From Galbibacter mesophilus (lineage in GTDB: Bacteria > Bacteroidota > Bacteroidia > Flavobacteriales > Flavobacteriaceae), in NCBI RefSeq assembly GCF_023721415.1, contig NZ_JAMQVC010000001.1:930001-994000 (forward strand): a DNA stretch of 64,000 nucleotides, written 5' to 3'. The notes under the pieces are model-generated. The model was not told the DNA's origin. It saw only the letters and a program-made list of their open reading frames with translations, and searched no databases. A program made the position numbers and the translations under genes. Shown in pieces: positions 33,513 to 42,970 of the stretch (the first letter of the stretch is position 1; every line of letters begins with the position of its first letter).

Positions 33513-34847
33513 TTATCTATTGAAAGTAAGTCGTTTTGCGTTTTTCTTTTCAGAAATTATACCATTCTCATACGCTAAATGGCCATTTACAAAAGTGTGG
33601 GTGACTTTAGACGAAAAGGTTGATCCTTCGAAAGGTGACCATCCGCAATGGTAAACAATATTCTTTTTATCCACCGTCCAAGTATGTTCTAAATCTACCA
33701 GCACTAAATCTGCAAAATAACCTTCCCGTATAAATCCTCTCTTTTCAATATCAAAAAGGATTGCTGGGTTATGACACATCTTCTGAATTAGTTTTTCAAG
33801 TGAAATAACACCCTGTTTTTGTTTTTCCAACAGAGCCGCCAAAGTATGCTGTACCAGCGGTCCGCCAGAAGGCGCCTTGGTATAAACGTTTTGTTTTTCA
33901 TCCCAAGTGTGTGGTGCGTGGTCTGTAGCCAAAACATCAATTCGGTCGTCTAGCAGTGCTTCCCAAAGACCTTCGCGGTCCTCTGCTGTTTTTACCGCTG
34001 GGTTCCATTTTATAAGCGTTCCTTTGGTTTTGTAGTCTTCATCTGAAAACCAAAGGTGGTGTGTACAAACTTCCGAAGTAATTCTTTTTTGTTCAAGCGG
34101 AATATCATTCCTAAACGAATGGGTTTCCTTGGCAGTAGAAAGGTGAAACACATGCAAACGTGCATTGGTTTTTTTTGCCAGTTCTATAGCCTTGGAGGAA
34201 GATAGATAGCACGCTTCTTCACTTCTAATAATTGGGTGATATGCAATGGGAATATCATCCCCAAATTGCGCCTTATACTTTTCAAAGTTGTTTTTAATGG
34301 TCGTTTCATCTTCGCAATGAGCAGAAATAACCAGTTCGGTATTGGAAAATATTTCTTCTATTACCTTTTCATCATCCACCAGCATATTTCCTGTAGAAGA
34401 ACCCAAAAACAATTTTACCCCCGCACATGCTTTTTTATCCAGCCTTTTTAGCTCCTCGATATTATCATTTGTCCCACCAAAATTAAAAGAGTAATTAGCA
34501 AATGCGGTCTGCCGCGCCATCTCCATTTTCTCTTCCAGTTTCTCAACAGTAACGGTTTGGGGAATGGTATTTGGTTGTTCAATAAATGAAGTAACCCCAC
34601 CGACAACGGCTGCTCTACTTTCCGTAGCAATGGCTCCTTTATGTGTAAGACCCGGCTCCCTAAAATGAACTTGATCGTCTATAATTCCTGGCATCAAAAG
34701 CTTGCCTTTGGCGTCAATTACGGTAGCGTTTGCCTCGGAAAGGTCTTTCCCAATTTTTTTTATCAGTTCGCCTTCAATCAACACATCACCTTCGAAGGTT
34801 TGAAATTCATTGACAATAGTTGCATTTTTTATAATCGTTCTTTCCAT
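33513..34847 (-). CDS. pyrC: Dihydroorotase
   Basis: Amidohydrolase of pyrimidine synthesis, interconverting carbamoyl-aspartate and dihydroorotate. The 444 residues show the metal-binding entry IIDDQVHFREPGLTHKG near residue 55, the later ligands ISAHCEDE and RLHVFHLSTAKE, and the catalytic ATDHAPH. The first His of the classical DxHxHFR motif is Gln here (DDQVHFR), which I recall as usual in this Bacteroidota clade, so it does not mean inactivation. A non-catalytic amidohydrolase homologue is an alternative. The DUF4296 gene follows after three bases, and the glycosyltransferase gene lies 22 bases upstream. Confidence 0.88.
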   Translation of the reverse strand: MERTIIKNATIVNEFQTFEGDVLIEGELIKKIGKDLSEANATVIDAKGKLLMPGIIDDQVHFREPGLTHKGAIATESRAAVVGGVTSFIEQPNTIPQTVTVEKLEEKMEMARQTAFANYSFNFGGTNDNIEELKRLDKKACAGVKLFLGSSTGNMLVDDEKVIEEIFSNTELVISAHCEDETTIKNNFEKYKAQFGDDIPIAYHPIIRSEEACYLSSSKAIELAKKTNARLHVFHLSTAKETHSFRNDIPLEQKRITSEVCTHHLWFSDEDYKTKGTLIKWNPAVKTAEDREGLWEALLDDRIDVLATDHAPHTWDEKQNVYTKAPSGGPLVQHTLAALLEKQKQGVISLEKLIQKMCHNPAILFDIEKRGFIREGYFADLVLVDLEHTWTVDKKNIVYHCGWSPFEGSTFSSKVTHTFVNGHLAYENGIISEKKNAKRLTFNR

Positions 34848-34869
34848 TCGTAACTGTTTTTCTAATTTT

Positions 34870-35598
34870 TTAAGCTTTGCTAAACAAACTCTCCCACTTC
34901 AGTTTTATCACCCCAAAAATTGCTTCATTTATAATTCTACCATTCATTTTGGATTTTCCTAGTGTTCGGTCTTTAAAAATAATGGGGACTTCTATAATTT
35001 TGAATTTTTTTAAATGAGCTTTAAACTTCATTTCTATCTGAAAAGCGTACCCTATAAATTTGATGGAATCTAAATCGATGCTTTCTATAACCGCTCTTCG
35101 ATAACACATAAAACCAGCAGTCGGATCGTGAATTTTCATTCCTGTTATCAGCTTTACATATACCGAAGCTCCATAAGAAAGCAAAATTCTTTGTAAAGGC
35201 CAATTAACTACATTTACTCCTTTTACATATCTTGATCCAACGGCTACACTAGCATCTTCGTTGACACAAGCGTTATAAAGCCGAATGAGATCCCTTGGAT
35301 TGTGGGAAAAATCTGCATCCATTTCAAAGACAAAATCGTAATCATGTTTCAACGCCCATTTAAAACCATGGATATAGGCAGTACCCAATCCTGATTTTTC
35401 TTTTCTTACTTCCAAGTGCAACCTTTCAGGGTACTGTTCTTTTAAAGAAACGACCTTCTGTGCGGTTCCGTCTGGAGAATTATCATCTACAATGAGTACG
35501 TGAAAGGTTTTATTAAGTTCAAACACCGCGGAAATTATAGCCTCGATATTTTCAATCTCATTGTAAGTAGGGATAATTACTAAGCTGTCTGATTGCAT
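34870..35598 (-). CDS. Polyprenol monophosphomannose synthase (GT2)
   Basis: Family 2 glycosyltransferase that transfers mannose or another sugar from a nucleotide to polyprenyl phosphate on the inner face of the membrane. The 242 residues contain VIIPTYNEIENIEAII, DDNSPDGT, and the metal-binding EMDADFSHNP. This is the dolichol-phosphate mannosyltransferase type without the C-terminal membrane helices. The divergent neighbour at 35730 is a GT39/ArnT-type membrane transferase that uses polyprenyl-linked sugars, so the pair may glycosylate an envelope component. Confidence 0.92.
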   Translation of the reverse strand: MQSDSLVIIPTYNEIENIEAIISAVFELNKTFHVLIVDDNSPDGTAQKVVSLKEQYPERLHLEVRKEKSGLGTAYIHGFKWALKHDYDFVFEMDADFSHNPRDLIRLYNACVNEDASVAVGSRYVKGVNVVNWPLQRILLSYGASVYVKLITGMKIHDPTAGFMCYRRAVIESIDLDSIKFIGYAFQIEMKFKAHLKKFKIIEVPIIFKDRTLGKSKMNGRIINEAIFGVIKLKWESLFSKA

Positions 35599-35617
35599 GC
35601 GGATTGTCTTGAAATGA

Positions 35618-35625
35618 CAAAAATA
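35618..35625 (-). promoter_or_regulatory. Promoter -7 box for the GT2 gene
   Basis: CAAAAATA on the plus strand reads TATTTTTG on the minus strand, 19 bases before the ATG at 35598. Confidence 0.55.
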
Positions 35626-35729
35626 ACATTAAATAAAAAGTATTTACGTTATCTTCTGGTTTTTTAGATAGTTTTTAAGGAATTTTGCCGTGTAGAATTT
35701 ATGTATTTTTACTTAGCAGCACTTAAACT

Positions 35730-37409
35730 ATGATTAACAAGGCCTATTCCCAAAAATTAATTCTGATATTTTTGCTCGCAACCATTGTAATAAACTTAAT
35801 ACAAAGCGCGTATACAGGATTAATATTTGATGAAGCCTATTACAATTATTTTGCTGAAAACCTCAATTGGGGCTACTTCGATCACCCTCCCATGGTTGCT
35901 TTAATGGTGAAAATAGGAATCACTTTTTTTAATGGCGAATTGGGTGTCCGCTTTATGGCTCCCATACTCTACGCTTTAAATATGTGGCTGCTGTGGCAAC
36001 TCATAGATCACGACAAAAAATATAAATATACTTGGCTATTTATTGCCTTTGTAAGCAGCATAGGGCTTTTGGTAGCCTACGGTTTTATGATGGTCCCAGA
36101 CACACCATTGGTTACCTTTAGTCTGCTATTTTTATGGGCTTACAAACGTTTTTTAGATAAGAAAGATTGGCTTTCCGTTTTTCTACTCGGGTTTAGCATG
36201 GCAGCTGTTATGTACAGTAAATATCACGGAATTTTATTAATCGGTTTTGTTGTTCTTTCTAATCTACCACTTTTGAAAAATGGTAAGTTTTGGCTCGCTT
36301 CCGTTTTCGGACTATTATTGTATATCCCACATTTATGGTGGTTATCCACTGTAGATTTTGTTCCATTGGAATATCACCTCTTTGAACGCTCAAACGACTC
36401 GTATAAAATAAAATTCACAACACATTATTTACTTAATTGTATAGCCGTTGCCGGACTTGCATTTCCATTAATGTATTATGCTTTTTTTAAGGTGTCTTCC
36501 AAGAGCAAATTCGATAAGGCCTTAAAATACTTAGGTGTTGGTGTTTTTCTATTTTTTCTGTACTATAGTTTTACTAGAAAAACTCAAGCGCAATGGGTCA
36601 TTTTGATGGCAATCCCGCTCACCCTTTTCTCCTTACGGTATGCTTACGAAAATAAAAAGTATCGAACATGGCTTTTCGGCATAAGTATTTTCTCCGTGAT
36701 ATTAATTCTTTTTTTAAGGGTTGCACTCATTTATCAACCCATTTCACCTTTAAAATATGAAGCCTATGGAAACAAAAAATGGGTTAAAGAACTGCAGGCA
36801 CAAGTTGGAGACGTTCCTGTTGTTTTTCATAACTCGTATCGGGACGCATCCATGTATCATTTCTATTCCGGAGGGGCAACGGTTTTTTCGATAAATGACC
36901 TTCACGATAGACAGAATCAATTCTCATTGGATAATTCTGAATTTAAGGTTAGGGGGAAAAAAGTAGCTTATTTTACTGCCGATGAAAATTATATGACCGA
37001 ATATAATTTCTCAGTGATTCAAGAGTTTCGGACTCGTAAACTAAAGGGGATTTACATAGACTCATTGGTCACCTATAAACGGATGAAAATAGAAATTGAC
37101 CCTGAAAACTTTAAAAATTCTATTCCAGCTAAGTTTGCCGCGCGTTTAAAAAACCCATATTCCGAAAGGATTGTTTTAGATTCACTTAACTTTGGAGCAC
37201 TTTTATATGATGAGGACCGACAACATTTGAAAAAATTCCCATTAATTGTAGAAAGTAAATCAGTGAATATTGAACCAAACGAAACGGTTACGCTTAACGT
37301 AAAAATACCCGATACCGTTATCATTCCTGATGCTACTTATTTTAGAATGGGAATTATTAATAATGGCACATATCCCGGTTTTCAAGGCGAAAAAATTAAA
37401 TTGAAATAA
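35730..37409 (+). CDS. ArnT/GT39-type membrane glycosyltransferase
   Basis: Integral membrane glycosyltransferase of the GT-C fold. The first periplasmic loop contains FDEAYYNYFAENLNWGYFDHPP, with the acidic DEAYY motif of the ArnT/PMT superfamily close to the first membrane segment. About eleven hydrophobic segments fill residues 10-345. The C-terminal 200 residues form a soluble periplasmic domain. Partners transfer a sugar from polyprenyl phosphate to lipid A or protein; the polyprenol-phosphate sugar synthase encoded divergently next door could supply the donor. Acceptor unknown. Confidence 0.87.
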   Translation: MINKAYSQKLILIFLLATIVINLIQSAYTGLIFDEAYYNYFAENLNWGYFDHPPMVALMVKIGITFFNGELGVRFMAPILYALNMWLLWQLIDHDKKYKYTWLFIAFVSSIGLLVAYGFMMVPDTPLVTFSLLFLWAYKRFLDKKDWLSVFLLGFSMAAVMYSKYHGILLIGFVVLSNLPLLKNGKFWLASVFGLLLYIPHLWWLSTVDFVPLEYHLFERSNDSYKIKFTTHYLLNCIAVAGLAFPLMYYAFFKVSSKSKFDKALKYLGVGVFLFFLYYSFTRKTQAQWVILMAIPLTLFSLRYAYENKKYRTWLFGISIFSVILILFLRVALIYQPISPLKYEAYGNKKWVKELQAQVGDVPVVFHNSYRDASMYHFYSGGATVFSINDLHDRQNQFSLDNSEFKVRGKKVAYFTADENYMTEYNFSVIQEFRTRKLKGIYIDSLVTYKRMKIEIDPENFKNSIPAKFAARLKNPYSERIVLDSLNFGALLYDEDRQHLKKFPLIVESKSVNIEPNETVTLNVKIPDTVIIPDATYFRMGIINNGTYPGFQGEKIKLK

Positions 37410-37411
37410 AG

Positions 37412-38074
37412 GTGAACGAAGTTTTAAGAAATACTAATTTTCAAACCATTGAAACACTTTTGTTACTCGCTTCTTTGGTGAGTTTGACCGCTGCAAAATT
37501 GGTGAACGAACAAAAATTCAATGCCTTTATTTCCCTTTTCGTAAACTACAAGTACTTAAAAATCTATAGTAAAGAGCCTAATCAGGCGACCAGTGTATTT
37601 AATTTTTTCCTATTTCTGCCGCAGTTGATTGTATTTTCCTTGGTTGTTTGGATTACTTTGGAATATTTTAAACTGCCTCATGACATTGAACTTTACTTAA
37701 TTCTTCCTTTCCTGTTCCTCTTCATCCTTTTCAAGTTTTATTTGGAAAAAATAATCGCCACTATTTTTGATATAAATGGGTTTGCTGAAAGCTTCCACTT
37801 TCATAAAGTTACCTACCGTAACTTAGCTGCTATAATTTTACTTCCTTTTATTAGTTTATTCATTTACAGTAATTTAAGCCATAAAATTATATTTTATCTA
37901 TTAATTTTCACATTTGCTTCATTAAATCTTATTGCGATGATCCTAACATTAAGGAATCATCAAAAATTAATAGGAAAATATTTATTTTATTTTATTTTGT
38001 ATCTTTGCGCGCTAGAAATAGCCCCTTATTTGATAGTAATAAAATTTTATTTTATTGATAAGGTTTCAAACTAA
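37412..38074 (+). CDS. DUF4271 domain membrane protein
   Basis: Member of the Bacteroidota family DUF4271, function unknown. The 220 residues carry about five to six hydrophobic segments, and the N-terminal stretch TAAKLVNEQKFNAFISLFVNYKYLKIY is typical. The start is a GTG two bases after the preceding stop, so translation is probably coupled to the glycosyltransferase. It lies directly before hemD, an order conserved in Flavobacteriia. A TAnnTTTG box inside its 3' end probably starts the hemD transcript. Confidence 0.87.
   Translation: MNEVLRNTNFQTIETLLLLASLVSLTAAKLVNEQKFNAFISLFVNYKYLKIYSKEPNQATSVFNFFLFLPQLIVFSLVVWITLEYFKLPHDIELYLILPFLFLFILFKFYLEKIIATIFDINGFAESFHFHKVTYRNLAAIILLPFISLFIYSNLSHKIIFYLLIFTFASLNLIAMILTLRNHQKLIGKYLFYFILYLCALEIAPYLIVIKFYFIDKVSN
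38000..38007 (+). promoter_or_regulatory. Promoter -7 box for hemD inside the DUF4271 gene
   Basis: TATCTTTG lies within the last codons of the DUF4271 gene, about 76 bases before the hemD ATG. Confidence 0.45.
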
Positions 38075-38083
38075 CGGATATTT

Positions 38084-38830
38084 ATGAAAGTTAAGACAAT
38101 CTTAGTTTCACAGCCTGAACCAAAGGTGGAAAATTCTCCTTATTTGAGGTTGGTTGAAAAGCAAAAAATAAAGGTGGATTTTAGACCTTTTATTCATGTT
38201 GAAGGAGTAAATGCAAGAGATGTAAGACAGCAAAAAGTTGACTTAACACAATTTACAGCGATCATTCTTACGAGTAGGAATGCTGTGGATCATTTCTTTA
38301 GAATTGCTGAAGAAATGCGCTTTAAAGTTCCAGACTCAATGAAGTATTTCTGCCAATCGGAAGCTGTAGCTTATTATTTGCAAAAATATGTGGTGTACAG
38401 AAAGCGAAAAATCTATGTTGGTAAAAGAACCTTCCAAGAATTGGCTCCTCTTATTAAAAAATACAAAGACGAGAAGTTTTTATTACCTTCTTCAGATGTT
38501 TTAAAACCACTTATCCCTGAAACATTGAACGATCTTAAAGTGGACTGGAAGCGTGCTATTTTGTACAAAACGGTAATTAGTGACCTTTCTGACCTTAGGG
38601 ATGTTTATTATGATATTTTGGTGTTCTTTAGCCCTTCTGGAATCGAATCTTTATTGAAGAATTTCCCAGACTTTGAGCAAAATGACACTCGTATTGCTGT
38701 ATTTGGTAATACCACAGTTAAAGCGGCTACGGAAGCTGGTCTTCGAATTGATATTGAAGCACCAACTCCAGAAACTCCTTCCATGACGATGGCTTTAGAA
38801 AAGTACATTGCACAGGTGAACAAGAAATAA
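38084..38830 (+). CDS. hemD: Uroporphyrinogen-III synthase
   Basis: Closes and rearranges hydroxymethylbilane to uroporphyrinogen III in haem and sirohaem synthesis. The 248 residues follow the two-domain HemD pattern, with FTAIILTSRNAVDHFFR in the first half, LPSSDVLKPLIPETL at the hinge and VFFSPSGIESLLKNFP, then IAVFGNTTVKAATEAGL, in the second. Sequence conservation in this family is low, so the assignment rests on these segments and on the DUF4271 neighbour. A clear terminator follows. Confidence 0.9.
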   Translation: MKVKTILVSQPEPKVENSPYLRLVEKQKIKVDFRPFIHVEGVNARDVRQQKVDLTQFTAIILTSRNAVDHFFRIAEEMRFKVPDSMKYFCQSEAVAYYLQKYVVYRKRKIYVGKRTFQELAPLIKKYKDEKFLLPSSDVLKPLIPETLNDLKVDWKRAILYKTVISDLSDLRDVYYDILVFFSPSGIESLLKNFPDFEQNDTRIAVFGNTTVKAATEAGLRIDIEAPTPETPSMTMALEKYIAQVNKK

Positions 38831-38848
38831 AAATTTCAAATAGAATTA

Positions 38849-38876
38849 AAAAGCCTCTGGAAGTCCAGAGGCTTTT
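38849..38876 (+). terminator. Terminator after hemD
   Basis: AAAAGCCTCTGG and CCAGAGGCTTTT form a perfect 12-base stem around AAGT, followed by CTTTTT. Confidence 0.85.
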
Positions 38877-38929
38877 CTTTTTACTAACTATTTGTAAACT
38901 CGGGAAACTTCACCCTCCCTTATCTTAAT

Positions 38930-40537
38930 TCACACTAAAGGCCCGCCTTCTTTCGTCTCTTCACTGGCATAGGAATCAAACTTTTTAAAGTTTTCCTTGA
39001 AAGCATCGGCAAGTTTATGAGCCTGCTTGTAGTAGGCTTCATCGTTATTCCAAGTCATTCTGGAATTTAGTATTTCTTCTGGAACCCCTGGGCATTTTCT
39101 AGGTTGTGCCAATCCGAAAACCGAATGCACATGATAGTTTTTATGGTTCACCTCTCCCAGTTCGTCATTCATCGCGGCAGAAATCATTGCTCGTGTGTAT
39201 TTTAACGCCATGCGCTTTCCAACACCGTAAGGACCACCAGTCCATCCCGTATTAACCAACCAAACATTCACTTTGGTATCCTTCATTTTTTGACTAAGCA
39301 TTTCTGCGTATTTCGTTGGGTGCAATGGCATAAATGGAGCTCCAAAACAAGCTGAGAAAGAAGGTATGGGCTCATCTACACCAGCCTCTGTTCCCGCAAC
39401 CTTTGCTGTATACCCAGAAATAAAATGATATGCAGCCTGCCCCGGAGTCAACTTAGATACTGGAGGCAAAACACCAAAGGCGTCTGCTGTTAAAAAGAAT
39501 ATATTTTTTGGCGTATATCCTATGGAAGGCTGTTGAATGTTTTTAATGTGATAAATAGGATAACTCACTCTTGTGTTTTGAGTAATCGAAATATCACTGA
39601 AATCTACATTTCCTTTGTCATCAAGCACTACGTTTTCCAACAAGGCACCTTCTTTAATAGCACCAAATATATCTGGCTCATTCTCCTTAGAAAGATTAAT
39701 CACTTTAGCGTAACATCCACCTTCAAAATTAAAAACTGTGTCCTCTTTTGTCCAGCCATGCTCGTCATCTCCAATCAGTTTGCGGTTAGGATCTGCAGAC
39801 AACGTGGTTTTCCCAGTCCCAGATAATCCGAAGAAAATAGAGGTATCATCTTTCTCTCCAACATTTGCGCTACAATGCATAGGTAAAGTATTGGCATACA
39901 CCGGCAAAAGAAAGTTTAAAGCAGAAAAAATCCCCTTTTTAATCTCTCCTGTGTAACCCGTTCCTCCAATGAGAACAATTTTCTTGCTGAAATTTAAAAT
40001 GGCAAAATTATGCTGCCGTGTACCATCAACCGATGGATCTGCTTTAAACCCCGGCGCGTTCAACACCAACCAATCTTCCTCGAAGTTCTGTAAAGCATCT
40101 TCCGATGGGCGTAGGAACATATTATAAGCAAATAAATTACTCCACGGATATTCATTAACAACACGGATGTTTAGCTTATAATTTTTATCCGCACACGCGT
40201 AACAATCCCTTACATACAATTCCTTTTCGGATAAGTAATCTACCATTTTGTCGTAAAGACCATCAAACTTGTCTTCTGCGAAAGGCAAATTGATATCCCC
40301 CCACCAAACTTTATCTTTGGTTATTTCGTCCTTTACAATAAAACGGTCTTTGGGAGATCTTCCTGTAAATTCACCTGTATTTATGGCCAAAGCACCTGAG
40401 GTGGTTTCTTTTCCCATATTTTTTTCAATGGTAATTTTGTGTAATTCCTCAGGATTTAGTTGATAATTAACCTTTGCTTTCGTTATTCCATATTTTTTTA
40501 ACGAAATCGTTTGCGTAACAAGTGTTTTATCCATCAT
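38930..40537 (-). CDS. pckA: Phosphoenolpyruvate carboxykinase (ATP)
   Basis: Converts oxaloacetate and ATP to phosphoenolpyruvate, the entry step of gluconeogenesis. The 535 residues have the P-loop GLSGTGKT at 237-244, the metal-site region just after it (TLSADPNRKLIGDDEHGW), the oxaloacetate-binding FTGRSPKDRF near 57-66 and YPIYHIKN. It is the ATP-type enzyme by size and motifs. The ATG at 40537 and the next codon are both Met, so the start is uncertain by one residue. It converges on hemD and is monocistronic, with its own TAnnTTTG box. Confidence 0.97.
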   Translation of the reverse strand: MMDKTLVTQTISLKKYGITKAKVNYQLNPEELHKITIEKNMGKETTSGALAINTGEFTGRSPKDRFIVKDEITKDKVWWGDINLPFAEDKFDGLYDKMVDYLSEKELYVRDCYACADKNYKLNIRVVNEYPWSNLFAYNMFLRPSEDALQNFEEDWLVLNAPGFKADPSVDGTRQHNFAILNFSKKIVLIGGTGYTGEIKKGIFSALNFLLPVYANTLPMHCSANVGEKDDTSIFFGLSGTGKTTLSADPNRKLIGDDEHGWTKEDTVFNFEGGCYAKVINLSKENEPDIFGAIKEGALLENVVLDDKGNVDFSDISITQNTRVSYPIYHIKNIQQPSIGYTPKNIFFLTADAFGVLPPVSKLTPGQAAYHFISGYTAKVAGTEAGVDEPIPSFSACFGAPFMPLHPTKYAEMLSQKMKDTKVNVWLVNTGWTGGPYGVGKRMALKYTRAMISAAMNDELGEVNHKNYHVHSVFGLAQPRKCPGVPEEILNSRMTWNNDEAYYKQAHKLADAFKENFKKFDSYASEETKEGGPLV

Positions 40538-40568
40538 GTTTTTGCTGAGTTGATGTTATTAATTACTG

Positions 40569-40576
40569 CAAATGTA
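40569..40576 (-). promoter_or_regulatory. Promoter -7 box for pckA
   Basis: CAAATGTA on the plus strand reads TACATTTG on the minus strand, 31 bases before the pckA start. Confidence 0.6.
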
Positions 40577-40693
40577 ATAAAATTATGCTACTACAACGTT
40601 TGAGTTTCGTTTTTTTAAACTGAAATTGAATAAATTACAAATTACTATTCACCAGGATACCTTTTCGGTTTGAATAACCTTTTTTAACTAAAA

Positions 40694-40717
40694 AACCCTC
40701 AAAAAATCTTGAGGGTT
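40694..40717 (-). terminator. Terminator after the PorE-like gene
   Basis: AACCCTCAA and TTGAGGGTT pair around a six-base loop. On the minus strand the stem is followed by a T-run, just downstream of the stop at 40739. Confidence 0.8.
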
Positions 40718-40738
40718 CTTCATGATATGCTGTAGATG

Positions 40739-42649
40739 TTAATTTCTCAGTAACTTAAATTCTGATCTTCTATTAAGTTCTTTTTCCGACTTATCACAAG
40801 GTTCTTCACTGAAGCATTCTGCCAACTGTGCCTCTCCTTTTCCTATTCCTTTTACCCTGTTTTCTTCCACCCCTTGGGAAATTAGGTATTTCACCGTGGC
40901 ATTCGCACGCCGCTGTGAAAGGCCAAGGTTGTAATTTTCGTCTCCTATGCTATCGGTAAAAGATGCAATCTCTAAGTTGTACTTCGGATTTTCAATTAGA
41001 AATTGAGCGACTTTGTTCAATTCTTCTTTAGCACTGCTTTTTATATATGACTTATCAAAAGCAAAGTATATTTCATTAAAGGTAATGTGCTCGTGCAAAT
41101 CTTCTAATTCCAATGTAAAAGAATATTGCTCTTCTTCTTCAACCTTAATGGTTTCTTCAATAGACACATACCCATCTTTTTCTAAACTTACGCTGACTTT
41201 TTCACCACACGGGAAATAATTGCTCAACACGTAATCCCCTTCGCTATTGGTAAGCTGAGTTTGCTGCGTTCCATCTTCAAAAGTGAATGTTACTTCAACA
41301 TCGGAAATAGCTTCACCTTCCTTATTTTTTATGTTTCCACTGATGGAATTAAGACAATTTTTGCTGAAAGCGTAAATATCGTCACTTCCTTTACCTCCAT
41401 CTCTGTTGGAAGCAAAATAACCTACGGTATCTTTTGGAAAGGTGGTTATACTGAAATCATCTTGAGGGGAATTGATTCCGAATCCAAGGTTTTTAACACT
41501 TAACACGTTAAAGCTTTCATCCAAATCTGCCACAAAAAGGTCTAAACCGCCCAACCCAGGATGTCCATCACTGGAAAAATATAATTTTCCTTCAGACAAA
41601 TAAGGGAAAGTTTCACGGGACTCGGTATTAATTTTGTCTCCCAAACTTACTGGATTAGAAAAAGCACCGTCGGAATTTATGGAAACCATGTATAAATCAG
41701 ATTTGCCTTTACCTCCTGGCATATCGGAAGCAAAAACCATTGTCTCTCCATCCTTACTAAACGCTGGGTGCGCGATGGAATATTCTAAATCACCAAAAGG
41801 CAACTTATTTATACTTTCCCAAACACCTTCTTCATTTAGTTCAGCTTCATAAATTTGAAGACTATTCACTTCTTCTTTACCTCTTAATAACTTTTTATTA
41901 TCCGCATTATTTCTGGTAAAGTAAATTTTGTTGCCGTTTTGAAGAAAAATAGCCGTCGACTCGTTATATCTTGAATTTATTTTTTTAGAAAGCTTATTTA
42001 CTTTGTTCTCTCCTTTTAGATTAACCTCGTAAATGTCTGTAAACCTCTTCTGATTCCAACTTTGCATGTTTTTGGCTAAAAAACCGGTATCCCTTGCTGA
42101 AGTAAAGTAAACCTTAGCATTACTAATAACCGGAGAAAAATCAGAATAAGGAGAATTAAATATAACGGGAGAAACTTCTAATTTAACGGAATCCCTATAA
42201 ATATCTTCCAGATAATTTGGATTGTCGCGAAATAAAGCCGCCCTGTTGTCTTGAGGAAACACACTTGCCAGCTTTTCGAGAACACTATTCGCTCTAGTAT
42301 AGTCCCCTCTAGCCTTTAACGATTGAGCATACCTGTAATAATCGTCTGCTGTTAAACTCGCATCAGAATCCATTAATTTCCCGTACCAATCAACAGCTTT
42401 TTCGGGTTCTGCCGTAAAGTAGTAGGCGTTCCCTAATTTCTCGTAAAGTTCTGCAGATTGGTAACCATTATCTGCGATTCCTTCGTACATATTAATGGCT
42501 TTAACATAATCAAACTTATTGTAAGCACGGTTTGCGCGCTTTAATTTTTTATCCTGTGCAATCGAGAGTGAAATGAAACTCAATGAGAATAGTACCAAGC
42601 AGAAAGCTCTGGCACCCGATTTTTTTTGCAGGGAAATATTTTGGAGCAT
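40739..42649 (-). CDS. OmpA family protein with TPR and beta-propeller, PorE-like
   Basis: Large periplasmic protein expected to tie an envelope complex to peptidoglycan. After a signal peptide (about residues 1-31, ending SLSIAQ) come TPR helices (ANRAYNKFDYVKAINMYEG, YYRYAQSLKARGDY), then PD40-type propeller repeats (YFTSARDTGFLAKN, MVFASDMPGGKGKSDLYM). A carboxypeptidase-regulatory-like domain follows (ISGNIKNKEGEAISDVEV), then a C-terminal OmpA domain with NLGLSQRRANATVKYL. This order matches PorE of the type IX secretion system. PorE is a lipoprotein, however, and no lipobox is seen here; nor is a PorP/SprF gene adjacent. The T9SS role is therefore tentative. Confidence 0.85.
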   Translation of the reverse strand: MLQNISLQKKSGARAFCLVLFSLSFISLSIAQDKKLKRANRAYNKFDYVKAINMYEGIADNGYQSAELYEKLGNAYYFTAEPEKAVDWYGKLMDSDASLTADDYYRYAQSLKARGDYTRANSVLEKLASVFPQDNRAALFRDNPNYLEDIYRDSVKLEVSPVIFNSPYSDFSPVISNAKVYFTSARDTGFLAKNMQSWNQKRFTDIYEVNLKGENKVNKLSKKINSRYNESTAIFLQNGNKIYFTRNNADNKKLLRGKEEVNSLQIYEAELNEEGVWESINKLPFGDLEYSIAHPAFSKDGETMVFASDMPGGKGKSDLYMVSINSDGAFSNPVSLGDKINTESRETFPYLSEGKLYFSSDGHPGLGGLDLFVADLDESFNVLSVKNLGFGINSPQDDFSITTFPKDTVGYFASNRDGGKGSDDIYAFSKNCLNSISGNIKNKEGEAISDVEVTFTFEDGTQQTQLTNSEGDYVLSNYFPCGEKVSVSLEKDGYVSIEETIKVEEEEQYSFTLELEDLHEHITFNEIYFAFDKSYIKSSAKEELNKVAQFLIENPKYNLEIASFTDSIGDENYNLGLSQRRANATVKYLISQGVEENRVKGIGKGEAQLAECFSEEPCDKSEKELNRRSEFKLLRN

Positions 42650-42921
42650 TTTCTTTTCAATAATTATATGAAATCTAAACTTCTATAATTCAATTTTTTT
42701 TAAGCAGGCTATGGGGAACCTAATTCATTCATAAACCTTTACGGTCTATTTTGAGAATTTATCGTATAAATGTTTAACAAAATTTTAAGAATTCGTAAAA
42801 TTATAGATGTACCGTAGTTTAACATAGTTGAAATGCAATTTTAATTCTCATCTAAACATATTCAATTGCTTAACCAAAACAATTCTTATGGAAAAAAAGA
42901 TTCGTTTTACCTATAAAAATT
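42650..42921. other. Gap between the PorE-like gene and the YegP-like gene
   Basis: AT-rich divergent intergenic DNA (321 bases in all up to 42970). Apart from the promoter box at 42922 I see no frame, repeat or RNA in it. Confidence 0.5.
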
Positions 42922-42929
42922 TAGCTTTG
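42922..42929 (+). promoter_or_regulatory. Promoter -7 box for the YegP-like gene
   Basis: TAGCTTTG, 41 bases before the ATG at 42971. Confidence 0.5.
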
Positions 42930-42970
42930 CAGTTTTCCAAAACACATCAATTTTAAATAAGTACATCGGT

